DNA of 64,000 nt from Bacteroidota bacterium (GTDB lineage: Bacteria > Bacteroidota > Bacteroidia > Chitinophagales > Chitinophagaceae), in assembly GCA_018268015.1 (NCBI GenBank), contig JAFDXJ010000008.1, positions 1 through 64,000 on the forward strand, given 5' to 3'. The position numbers and the translations under genes were made by a program. Below are positions 18,725-27,279 of the stretch, one piece after another. The notes under the pieces are model-generated. The model did not search any database and was not told where the DNA came from. It saw only the letters and a list, made by a program, of their open reading frames with translations. Position 1 is the first letter of the stretch; the number at the start of each line of letters is the position of its first letter.

Positions 18725-20236
18725 ATGAGCATTAAAAAACCAAAATCGTTGCCCAATGCACTGACACTAATCATGATGGTGATTGTATTGGCAGCCATCA
18801 GTACCTGGCTCATACCGTCGGGGCAATACAGCAAATTATCTGTAAGTGAAGACAAAACGTTTGAAATAACCTCTGCCACAGGAACACAGTCATTGCCCTT
18901 TACACAGCATACGCTGGACAGCCTTTCTATTAAAATACCTATTGAAAAGTTCAGTAAGGGAGATATTCGCAAACCGGTATCTGTGCCCGGCACTTATCAA
19001 AAACAAAAACCAAATCCACAGGGATTCATTGCTATGATTGAAGCGCCGGTAAAAGGCATCATGGATAGTATTGATATTGCTTTATTTGTTTTATTCATTG
19101 GAGGTTTTATGGCTGTGTTTACTAAAACAGGCGCTATGTTCAAAGGCATCAAATATCTGGCGCAGAAAATGAAGGGCAAAGAAAGATTATTGATTGTAAT
19201 ATTGATTTTTGTTTTTTCTTTCTTAGGTGGTTCTTATGGTATGGATGTAGAATCCATTGTTTTTTATCCCGTGCTGGTTCCGCTTTTTATGGCAGAAGAT
19301 TATGATGCTATGGTGCCATTGGCAATTGTATTTGGAGGCGCCGGAGTGGGCTATATTGCAAGTTTCACTAATCCTTTTTCTACAATCATAGCATCCAATG
19401 CAGCAGGTATCAACTGGATTGACGGTTTGTATGGCAGGCTTGCATTTTATGTAGTATCTACTACCATGCTAACCTGGTACATACTCCGCTATGCAGCTAA
19501 AGTAAAAAAAGATCGAACCGCTTCGTTTGTTTATAAAATAGATGGCATTAGCGAATCGCCATTTCCATTAGATGTTCATACCAATGGAGAAAAAGTAAAA
19601 TTAAATATTCAAACAAGTTTATTGCTGCTGTTATTTGTTTCCACTTTTATTTCAATGATTGTGGGTATTGTTTTTTACGGATGGTGGACTACAGAAATGT
19701 CTGCCTTGTTTTTTGCATCTACAATTTTAATAGGATTTATACACAGGATGAGCGAAAAAGAATTTGTAGCAGAGTTTATGAAAGGCGCTGAAAGCTTACT
19801 GGCCGTAGCTTTAATCATTGGGCTGGCAAGAGGTGTAACCATTATTTTGAATGACGGCCTTGTAGCAGATACCATTCTGTACCATGCATCAAATGTAGTG
19901 CAACATTTTCCTGCAATCCTTTTTATCATCATGGTGATGATCTTCTATTTCTTCTTTGCCATTCCGGTTAGCTCTTCTTCAGGTATGGCAGTGCTCACCA
20001 TGCCCATTATTGGTGCTTTGGCAATCATTGTAAATATTCCGGGCAAGGAAATTGTAAATGCATACTTATTTGGTATTGGCACTATGTTTTTAATTTCTCC
20101 AACAGCTTCTGTTTTTCCGGCGTTGATGATGGTAAAGATCAGTTACAAAGCCTGGATGAAATTTATTATGCCCATGATCATTGCATTGCTGGTATTGGGT
20201 GCATTGTTTTTAGTAGTTGGTCTTTACTTGAAATGA
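18725..20236 (+). CDS. YfcC-family (DcuC/arginine-ornithine antiporter-like) carrier
   Basis: The 503-residue inner-membrane protein opens with KSLPNALTLIMMVIVLAAISTWLIPSGQY, the typical start of the YfcC family, with a periplasmic insert before the second helix (about 35-110). About twelve helices follow, including FLGGSYGMDVESIVFYPVLVPLF and GAGVGYIASFTNPFSTIIAS, plus the re-entrant PVSSSSGMAVLTMPI region. Relatives move basic amino acids, dipeptides or C4-dicarboxylates. It is the last intact gene of the permease-dipeptidase-hydrolase operon, so an amino acid or dipeptide substrate is the best guess. Confidence 0.85.
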   Translation: MSIKKPKSLPNALTLIMMVIVLAAISTWLIPSGQYSKLSVSEDKTFEITSATGTQSLPFTQHTLDSLSIKIPIEKFSKGDIRKPVSVPGTYQKQKPNPQGFIAMIEAPVKGIMDSIDIALFVLFIGGFMAVFTKTGAMFKGIKYLAQKMKGKERLLIVILIFVFSFLGGSYGMDVESIVFYPVLVPLFMAEDYDAMVPLAIVFGGAGVGYIASFTNPFSTIIASNAAGINWIDGLYGRLAFYVVSTTMLTWYILRYAAKVKKDRTASFVYKIDGISESPFPLDVHTNGEKVKLNIQTSLLLLLFVSTFISMIVGIVFYGWWTTEMSALFFASTILIGFIHRMSEKEFVAEFMKGAESLLAVALIIGLARGVTIILNDGLVADTILYHASNVVQHFPAILFIIMVMIFYFFFAIPVSSSSGMAVLTMPIIGALAIIVNIPGKEIVNAYLFGIGTMFLISPTASVFPALMMVKISYKAWMKFIMPMIIALLVLGALFLVVGLYLK

Positions 20237-20287
20237 AATTGAAATTAATAAATAAACGATTCACCAATAAAGCAACATAAAACCAAA

Positions 20288-20565
20288 ATGGAAAATACGA
20301 CGACTACTGAAAACCTAAAAGAGAATTAAGCCCGCTTTCCATAGCATTAACATGCGTAAGTGTAATGGTAGGTGCTGACATTTTTGTTTAGTTGAATCAA
20401 GCAGCAGTACATCAAAAAGCGACAGACTTTATATTTAACATTAAGGGAGCTTTTAGCCCATACGATGGGCAGTCTTTCAATCAAAATATCAATAGATTCA
20501 GCGTAGGAGTTAAATTCAAACCGGTATCGGTGACGGGCACTGATGTGGGCCCCTCACTGTTTTGA
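20288..20565 (+). pseudogene. Decayed gene relic after the YfcC carrier
   Basis: A protein-like reading starts MENTTTTENLKEN at 20288 and stops at 20329. In another frame PLSIALTCVSVMVGADIFV runs from 20332 to a TAG at 20389-20391, and the same frame continues with a protein-like stretch (TDFIFNIKGAFSPYDGQSFN, then NRFSVGVKFKPVSV) to a TGA at 20565. One frameshift and one in-frame stop would explain this as a broken small gene. The middle part is hydrophobic and the last part has beta-strand character. The family was not recognised. Confidence 0.4.
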
Positions 20566-20659
20566 TAAATTCCAAAAGTAGGATCTGGAGAAATCAATAG
20601 CATTAAAGCATACTTTCATTTTAAAGTAATAACTTCAACCCTGCTATTAATTATTTTTT

Positions 20660-23653
20660 ATGATGAAACGTTATCCCTTTTTATTTTTTGCATTAGGTAT
20701 TGGCCTATCCTTATCAGCTCAAAAAATCCCTTATACAAATTGTGATAGTTGCTGGAACCCGGACTCCTTGGGAAACCATCGGGCTGTATTGATATTTAAT
20801 GGATCAAGGAATATAGCGAAAGCAACTATTGAATGGAGAAGAAGAGACGAAAATCCACAAGACAAAAGAATAATTGTCGAAGATGCTTTAACTCATCTAA
20901 AAGTGACTAATGTAAAAACAGGCGTAATCAACAGGATTTCCGGAGAAATCTATTTTGAACCTGTTTCCGGTAAAGGAACGTATTATGTATATTATTTGCC
21001 TTATAAAAATGAAGGTAGCCCCAATTATCCTAAAGGGACTTATCTTAAACCGGAAAATACGGCAAGCACAGAATGGCTCAACTCCTTTACCAATATAAAT
21101 ATACCTGAAGCAAAAGTTACGGCATTCCAATCCATCAATGCTTTTAATAGTTTTTATCCTATGGAAATAATTGCTACGCCGGATGAAACCAATAAACTGA
21201 TTCAGGCAAATACACAAAATGATTTCCTGGTTTTCCCGGAAGACCGGTTGCATGCTATTAGAATGAAGGATGACCTGCCGGAAAGATGGATAGATAAAGG
21301 TTTACAGGATTTTATACGCGATACGGTTTTATTGGGAGAAAATTTTTCCTACCAACTTGGTATTTATGCTTTGAAAGACATTCAACACATCAAGTTGCAG
21401 TTCACTGATTTGAAAAGTATGGATGGCCACATAATTGATTCAAAGAAAATGTCTTGCCTGAATACGGAAGGGACGGACTATACCGGTAAGCCACTGCAAA
21501 AAACAGTGGATGTATCTCAATATCAGGTACAAGCTTTATGGTGCCTGGTGGATATCCCTGAAAATATAACACCAGGAAAATATTATGGCACCGTAAAAAT
21601 AATGTCGGCAAACTCTTCTTATGATAAAGAGATTAAAATCGAGTTGGTTGTAAAAAATGAAATGAGCAAAGATCATGGTGTGGATGAGCCCTGGAAAATG
21701 ACTCGATTGAAATGGCTTAACTCTTCTATGGCTCAGGAAAATACGGTGATTGCACCATATACTCCACTGAAAATTTCAGGGAAATCGGTGAGCCTCTTTG
21801 GAAGAAAAGTGATCCTGAATGAAGATGGTTTACCTCAACAAATCCAAACATTTTTTACACCGGAAATGACCGGTTATCAAAAGCAGCCAAATGATCTATT
21901 AAAAGAAAGCATTCATTTTCAATTTACCGGTAAAAGCCCTTTACAGGCGATTCAGTTGAAAAATCAAGGACTGCATTTCACCCTTCAAAGCCCCGGAACA
22001 GTGCAATGGAATGCAACTTCAGTTTCTGATGATTTGAAAATGGATGTTCATGGTTCATTGGAGTTTGATGGTTTCCTTTCTTATACCATAAAAGTAACCG
22101 CACTGCAGGAAATATCATTGAAGAATATTTCTATGCTGATCCCTTTTCGGGAAGAGGTTGCTCAATATATGATGGGCCTGGGATTGAAAGGAGAGAAGCG
22201 TCCTGCAGAATTTTCCTGGAAATGGGATGTGGCTCATAAAAACCAGGATGGCGCCTGGATTGGAAACGTCAATGCCGGTTTACAATTTTCATTGCGTGAC
22301 GAACACTATGTGCGCCCGCTAAATACAAATTTTTATTTACTCAAACCATTGATAAATCCTTCATCCTGGGGCAATGATACGCTAGGTGGCATTCATATAG
22401 GCGAAAAAGGAGAATCCGTTTTATGCGATAATTATTCCGGGGAAAGGACCATGAAAAAGGGAGATGTTTTATATTTTAATTTCAATTTACTCATTACGCC
22501 TTTTCACCCGATCAATACAGATTTTCAATGGGCCAACCGCTTTTATCATGCGTATAAACCGATAGATACTATTAAGGCCATCGGAGCTACAATCATCAAT
22601 ATACATCATGCCACCGCTATCAATCCATATATAAATTATCCATTTATAGCATGGAAATCCATGAAAGCTTATATTGATTCCGCACATGCAGATGGACTAA
22701 AAGTAAAAATTTATAATACGATTAGGGAATTGTCTGATCATGCGTATGAAACATTTGCTTTGCGAAGCCTGGGACATGAAATTTATTCACCGGGTAAAGG
22801 GGGAGGCTTCAGTTGGTTACAGGAACATATCGGGGATGATTATATAGCCGCCTGGTTTGTACCGGAAATAAAAGATGCTGCCATTATTAATAGCGGCATG
22901 AACCGATGGCATAATTATTATGTGGAAGGAATGAATTGGCTTACGAAACATGTGGGGATTGATGGTATTTATCTGGATGATGTGGCCTTCGACCGGGTTA
23001 CCATGAAACGTATCAAAAGGGTTTTGACAAAAGATGGACATCCGGGTATTATTGATTTGCATTCAGCCAATCAATACAATAAGAGTGATGGTTTTAATAA
23101 CAGTGCAAATTTATATATGGAACATTTCCCTTACCTCAACAGGTTATGGTTTGGTGAATATTTTGATTATGAAAATAATTCACCCGATTTTTTCCTGACA
23201 GAAGTCAGTGGAATCCCCTTTGGGCTGATGGGAGAAATGTTGCAAGATGGAGGTAATCCATGGCGTGGAATGATATATGGAATGACCAACAGGATACCCT
23301 GGAGTGATGATGCGGATCCGCGTCCTATCTGGAAATTGTGGGATCAGTTTGGTATGCAGGGATCACAAATGATAGGTTATTGGAGTAAAAATTGCCCCGT
23401 AAAAAGCGATCATGATAAAGTCCTTACTACCGTTTATAAAAAGAACGGATCGGCATTGATCGCTATTGCCAGTTGGGCAGATCATGATGTAGATATTCAA
23501 TTGCAAATTGATTGGAAAAAATTAGGTATAGATCCTGCGAAGGCCACAATTATTGCAGAAGAAGTCAAAAATTTTCAACCTGCAAAAGTTTTCAAAATAA
23601 ATGATAAGATCCCGGTTGAAAAGGGAAAAGGGTGGATGCTTATTATAAAATAG
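20660..23653 (+). CDS. Exported DUF6067/GH123-like putative glycoside hydrolase
   Basis: The 997-residue protein has a signal peptide (about 1-20, FLFFALGIGLSLSAQ). The N-terminal half (about 30-330) is beta-rich, with YFEPVSGKGTYYVYYLPY and a long accessory sandwich. From about residue 637 a TIM-barrel-like region appears (IKAIGATIINIHHATAINPY), containing GIDGIYLDDVAFDR with acidic residues D768, D773 and D774. It continues with LYMEHFPYLNRLWFGEYFDY and VSGIPFGLMGEMLQDGGNPWRGMIYGM, segments typical of DUF6067 proteins of Bacteroidota. A small C-terminal beta domain closes the protein. It probably cleaves glycans in the periplasm or at the cell surface. No SusC/SusD pair is adjacent, so it is not in a recognisable polysaccharide utilisation locus. 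Confidence 0.7.
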   Translation: MMKRYPFLFFALGIGLSLSAQKIPYTNCDSCWNPDSLGNHRAVLIFNGSRNIAKATIEWRRRDENPQDKRIIVEDALTHLKVTNVKTGVINRISGEIYFEPVSGKGTYYVYYLPYKNEGSPNYPKGTYLKPENTASTEWLNSFTNINIPEAKVTAFQSINAFNSFYPMEIIATPDETNKLIQANTQNDFLVFPEDRLHAIRMKDDLPERWIDKGLQDFIRDTVLLGENFSYQLGIYALKDIQHIKLQFTDLKSMDGHIIDSKKMSCLNTEGTDYTGKPLQKTVDVSQYQVQALWCLVDIPENITPGKYYGTVKIMSANSSYDKEIKIELVVKNEMSKDHGVDEPWKMTRLKWLNSSMAQENTVIAPYTPLKISGKSVSLFGRKVILNEDGLPQQIQTFFTPEMTGYQKQPNDLLKESIHFQFTGKSPLQAIQLKNQGLHFTLQSPGTVQWNATSVSDDLKMDVHGSLEFDGFLSYTIKVTALQEISLKNISMLIPFREEVAQYMMGLGLKGEKRPAEFSWKWDVAHKNQDGAWIGNVNAGLQFSLRDEHYVRPLNTNFYLLKPLINPSSWGNDTLGGIHIGEKGESVLCDNYSGERTMKKGDVLYFNFNLLITPFHPINTDFQWANRFYHAYKPIDTIKAIGATIINIHHATAINPYINYPFIAWKSMKAYIDSAHADGLKVKIYNTIRELSDHAYETFALRSLGHEIYSPGKGGGFSWLQEHIGDDYIAAWFVPEIKDAAIINSGMNRWHNYYVEGMNWLTKHVGIDGIYLDDVAFDRVTMKRIKRVLTKDGHPGIIDLHSANQYNKSDGFNNSANLYMEHFPYLNRLWFGEYFDYENNSPDFFLTEVSGIPFGLMGEMLQDGGNPWRGMIYGMTNRIPWSDDADPRPIWKLWDQFGMQGSQMIGYWSKNCPVKSDHDKVLTTVYKKNGSALIAIASWADHDVDIQLQIDWKKLGIDPAKATIIAEEVKNFQPAKVFKINDKIPVEKGKGWMLIIK

Positions 23654-23799
23654 AATGCATGGATTCTATTCATTGAACCCAAAGTGGCCAGTTGATTGGG
23701 GCGGAAAATGTGAATGCTTGAAAAGGCATTTGGATGTTTTAGAGTAAGTGGATAAGAGTGAATTTATTCTGTGAAAAAGTGAAGCGTTTTTTGATGGCA

Positions 23800-25866
23800 T
23801 CAACTTGGAATATGATTTTTATTTAAAAGATATTGAAAGGTGGCAATTTGTGCGCGTACTTTCTTTTTGTCCATTCCTGTTACATAATGATTGGATAAAG
23901 TATTATCTAAAATTCTTGCCTTCACATTGTCGGAAAGCTGAATATTCAAAATGTCTTTTAGCTCTTTGATATTTACTTCACGGGATAGTGGAACGGTCGC
24001 TTCCACCCGGTGGTCCAGGTTACGAACCATCCAGTCGGCGCTGGAAATAAATATTTTTTCCTTTCCTTTATTATGAAATAACAAAATACGCGCATGTTCC
24101 AAATATTCATCCACAATGCTGATTGCATGAATACGTTGATTTAATTTTTTTTGTTCGGAACGGATACAAAAAATACCGCGAACGATTAAATCTACTTTAA
24201 CCCCCATTTCTGCTGCCTCATATAATTTATTGATGAGTTTGCTATCACTCAAAGAATTTACTTTTACTAAAATATAAGCCGGATTCCCGGCTTTGGCTTC
24301 CCTGATTTCATTTTGAATGAATTTTAAAAATACTTCTCTTGTATTTATCGGGCATACAAGTAAAGTTTTGCAAGCTTTTAAATGATTCAGTCCGGAAGAA
24401 GGATTTTCGAGATATTTAAAGATCCGGTTGATATCTGCCATGATATTTCGATTACTTGTGAGCAGGCAATTATCTGCATAAACGAGCGCCGTTTTTTCAT
24501 TCAGGTTGCCGGTACTCACAAAACCATACTGCATTGTTTTTTTGCCTTTCCTTTTTTTGATCACACAAATCTTTGCGTGCACTTTCATATTAGGAACCCC
24601 AAGTAATACTTTGATGCCTTCTTCTTCTAAAACCTTTTTCCATTGAAGATTGGCTTCTTCATCGAATCGAGCGCGTAATTCCAGCATAACGATGACCTGC
24701 TTCCCATTCCGGGCAGCATTAATCAGCGCATTGATGATTTTTGATTGAGGCGCTAATCGGTACGCCGTGATTTTTATGGAGAAAACATTCGGGTCAATTG
24801 CTGCTTCACGCAATAAATCAATTAATGAATTGAAAGAATGATATGGAAAATGCAAAAGAATATTTTTCTTCTCAATGACATCCGTAACGCGATTTGATAT
24901 TTTTAATTCAGGGTGAATAAAAGGTTTATTTCTTTTTATCTTTTTTGGAAATACATCCGGGAAATCCATAAAATGCCTGAAATTGTGAATACTACCACCG
25001 GGAATGATATTGTCTTTGCCGGAAACATTCAACTTTTTTAAAAGATAACTCAAAAGATCGGCATCCATATTTCTGTCGTAGCTGAAACGTACGGTACGAG
25101 CTAATTTCCGGCTTTTAACACCTTTCTCAACTTTTTGAACAAAAGTGGTAAAAACATCATTGTCTATATCAAATTCGGCATCCTTTGTTACTTTAAAAAT
25201 ATGTGCTTCATAGGTGTCATAACCAAAATAGGAAAAGATATAGGGTAAATTAAAACGAATGAGATCTTCCAGTAGAATGATGGTATGTCGGCGGGGAGGA
25301 GAGGGAATTTGTACAAAACGGCCAAGGATCTTACTGGGAATTTCTATAACGGCATATTTTTTTTTCCCGGGTGAATTATTTTTATGCATAACCACCCCGA
25401 GATAAATACTTTTTTCACGCAAGTAGGGGAGTTGTGGAATACTCTCAATCATCAATGGATTAATAATACTGCGTACTTCTTCTTCAAAATAATTTTTGAC
25501 AAAGCTTTTTTGTTGTATTGTCAGCCTTTTTTCATTAACCAGGTAAATATTTTTTTTTCTTAATTCCTGTAAGATGCCCTGCCATATATTATTGAATTGG
25601 GTTTGTTGCTGTAACACAACTGCTTGAATCTGGTCCAGGATGATTTGTGGTTTTTCTTCCAGGTGCATGTTTGCTTTTTTGCCTCCAAGCTCAATCATGC
25701 GTTTGAGCGTAGCTACACGGATTCGAAAGAACTCATCCATATTATTGGAATGGATGCCAAGAAAACGAATTCGCTCTTTCAGGGGAACCGTTTTGTCATT
25801 GGCTTCCTGTAATACCCTTGCATTAAAACTTAACCAACTAATATCTCTTGCAATTAACCCTTTCAT
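23800..25866 (-). CDS. ppk1: Polyphosphate kinase 1
   Basis: This enzyme reversibly polymerises the terminal phosphate of ATP into polyphosphate. The 688-residue length and domain order are those of PPK1: an N-terminal helical domain (RDISWLSFNARVLQEANDKTVPLKERIRFLGIHSNNMDEFFRIR), a head domain, and two phospholipase D-like C-terminal domains. The phosphorylated histidine is H430 in PNMKVHAKICVIKK. The second domain shows LEHARILLFHNKGKEKIFISSADWMVRNLDHRVE. It probably acts in the cytoplasm or at the membrane. No exopolyphosphatase gene is adjacent. A convergent gap of about 146 bases separates it from the glycosidase-like gene. Confidence 0.96.
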   Translation of the reverse strand: MKGLIARDISWLSFNARVLQEANDKTVPLKERIRFLGIHSNNMDEFFRIRVATLKRMIELGGKKANMHLEEKPQIILDQIQAVVLQQQTQFNNIWQGILQELRKKNIYLVNEKRLTIQQKSFVKNYFEEEVRSIINPLMIESIPQLPYLREKSIYLGVVMHKNNSPGKKKYAVIEIPSKILGRFVQIPSPPRRHTIILLEDLIRFNLPYIFSYFGYDTYEAHIFKVTKDAEFDIDNDVFTTFVQKVEKGVKSRKLARTVRFSYDRNMDADLLSYLLKKLNVSGKDNIIPGGSIHNFRHFMDFPDVFPKKIKRNKPFIHPELKISNRVTDVIEKKNILLHFPYHSFNSLIDLLREAAIDPNVFSIKITAYRLAPQSKIINALINAARNGKQVIVMLELRARFDEEANLQWKKVLEEEGIKVLLGVPNMKVHAKICVIKKRKGKKTMQYGFVSTGNLNEKTALVYADNCLLTSNRNIMADINRIFKYLENPSSGLNHLKACKTLLVCPINTREVFLKFIQNEIREAKAGNPAYILVKVNSLSDSKLINKLYEAAEMGVKVDLIVRGIFCIRSEQKKLNQRIHAISIVDEYLEHARILLFHNKGKEKIFISSADWMVRNLDHRVEATVPLSREVNIKELKDILNIQLSDNVKARILDNTLSNHYVTGMDKKKVRAQIATFQYLLNKNHIPS

Positions 25867-25951
25867 GTATTTGAAAATGGATATGCAAAATACGAAAGTG
25901 TATTTTGAGGTAATGTTAAGTTTTTATCAACTAAATATTTTACAAAAAAAT

Positions 25952-26443
25952 TTATTTCTCCCTGATTTTTTGGATCAGGTTTGTAGTGGAAAAGCCTTCC
26001 AGGATAGGGTTTACGACTACTCGCCCTCCATGTTGAATGACCTCTTCTGCTCCAACAATTGTTTCGATTGTATAATCACCACCTTTGACAAGAACATCCG
26101 GCATTATTTTTTTAATCAGTTGAAGAGGGGTTTCTTCCTCAAAAACGACTACCCAATCTACCATCAAAAGGGATGCAAGAATTAAGGCTCTTGAATGTTC
26201 ATTATTCACTGGCCGGCCAGGTCCCTTGAGTTGTCTCACCATTTTATCCGCATTTACACCAACCACCAGGTAATCGGCTTCCCTGGCAGCTTGCGAAAGT
26301 GAATAAATATGACCTTCATGTAAAATATCAAAGCAACCATTTGTAAATGCAATTGTTTTGCCCAAAAGCCTTATTGTCTTTACTGAACGACAGGCTTCTT
26401 CAATGGAAATAATTTTTCCTGGGATGAATGAAACATTTTTCAT
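25952..26443 (-). CDS. rfaE2: D-glycero-beta-D-manno-heptose 1-phosphate adenylyltransferase
   Basis: The 163-residue nucleotidyltransferase corresponds to the C-terminal half of HldE and makes ADP-heptose for the lipopolysaccharide inner core. The cytidylyltransferase-type motif is FTNGCFDILHEGHIYSLSQA (HxGH), followed by VVGVNADKMVRQLKGPGRPVNNEHSRALILASL and LVKGGDYTIETIVGAEEV. The kinase half (HldA-like, RfaE1) is not fused or adjacent, which is common outside Proteobacteria. It lies 85 bases upstream of ppk1 on the same strand, so co-transcription is possible. Confidence 0.92.
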   Translation of the reverse strand: MKNVSFIPGKIISIEEACRSVKTIRLLGKTIAFTNGCFDILHEGHIYSLSQAAREADYLVVGVNADKMVRQLKGPGRPVNNEHSRALILASLLMVDWVVVFEEETPLQLIKKIMPDVLVKGGDYTIETIVGAEEVIQHGGRVVVNPILEGFSTTNLIQKIREK

Positions 26444-26561
26444 GGGTTAAAGATCGTAGATAAAAATCATATTCCATGATGGATATCTTCTTTAAAATTC
26501 AAATCAGAAGTTTCTTTCTTAAGAATTAAATTTTATCCGAATGGGTTGAAAAGTGGAATGG

Positions 26562-27092
26562 CTATTTTTTTATTAAGCCCAATTGTTGCATGAATTCTAA
26601 ATTGTCCATAAAATCCTGCTCCTCAGCAATCTTGCCCTCTTTCATTCGTACAAGTGTAGCACCTTCAATATCCACTTTTTTCCCCGTTGCCGGAATGCCA
26701 AAAAATGTACCCGTATGGGTGCCTTTAAAATTCCAGTGTTTCACTAATTTATTTCCCATACCAAATACATCAATGATTGTAAATTTTATATCAGAAAACC
26801 CTGTGAGGTAGTTGGCGTAATACGCCCTGGCACTGTCTATGCCCACAATATCGGGGTGCGTATGCATGACCACATCTGTGGTAAAATTGCTGTCATTGAA
26901 TAATTCGAGTTTACGATTGTTTACAATCTCGTCCCAAACATGGGTATACATTTTGATGTTTGCGGCCACAGAATCTACACCGGTGCTTGCCGTTTGATCA
27001 TTTTGAATATTATTACAGGATGATCCTGACAGTAAGATGATGGGAAGAGAAAAAAACAGGGTTAAAGATAAATGAGCAATGGACCTTTTCAT
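26562..27092 (-). CDS. SnoaL-like (ester cyclase-type) lipoprotein
   Basis: The 176-residue protein has a lipoprotein-like signal ending at Cys26 (ILLSGSSC). The rest forms a single SnoaL/NTF2-like cone: MYTHVWDEIVNNRKLELFNDSNFTTDVVMHTHPDIVGIDSARAYYANYLTG (broken into helices and strand), then GMGNKLVKHWNFKGTHTGTFFGIPATGKKVDIEGATLVRMKEGKIAEEQDFMDNLEFMQQLG. These match the ester cyclase/SnoaL family of polyketide cyclase-like folds, often of unknown substrate. It is probably anchored to a membrane on its periplasmic side. It sits between rfaE2 and the divergent M1 peptidase without an obvious functional link. Confidence 0.8.
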   Translation of the reverse strand: MKRSIAHLSLTLFFSLPIILLSGSSCNNIQNDQTASTGVDSVAANIKMYTHVWDEIVNNRKLELFNDSNFTTDVVMHTHPDIVGIDSARAYYANYLTGFSDIKFTIIDVFGMGNKLVKHWNFKGTHTGTFFGIPATGKKVDIEGATLVRMKEGKIAEEQDFMDNLEFMQQLGLIKK

Positions 27093-27279
27093 AATGAATT
27101 GTTTTGGTTTGAATGAATTTAAAATTCCTTACAATGGTACATAAATTTTAATTGCCGGGTAGAAAAATATGAGTTTGGTTTAGTTATTATATACTGATTA
27201 ATCATGATCTCATACCACTCATCAAACGTTTTTAAAATTCATTTTAAATATTTCTACCTTTCACTTAAATCCATTTATT

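Noticed and set aside
25640-26185. 181-codon ORF spanning the ppk1 start and the rfaE2 end
   Set aside because: It is antisense to two well-supported genes and has no recognisable motif.
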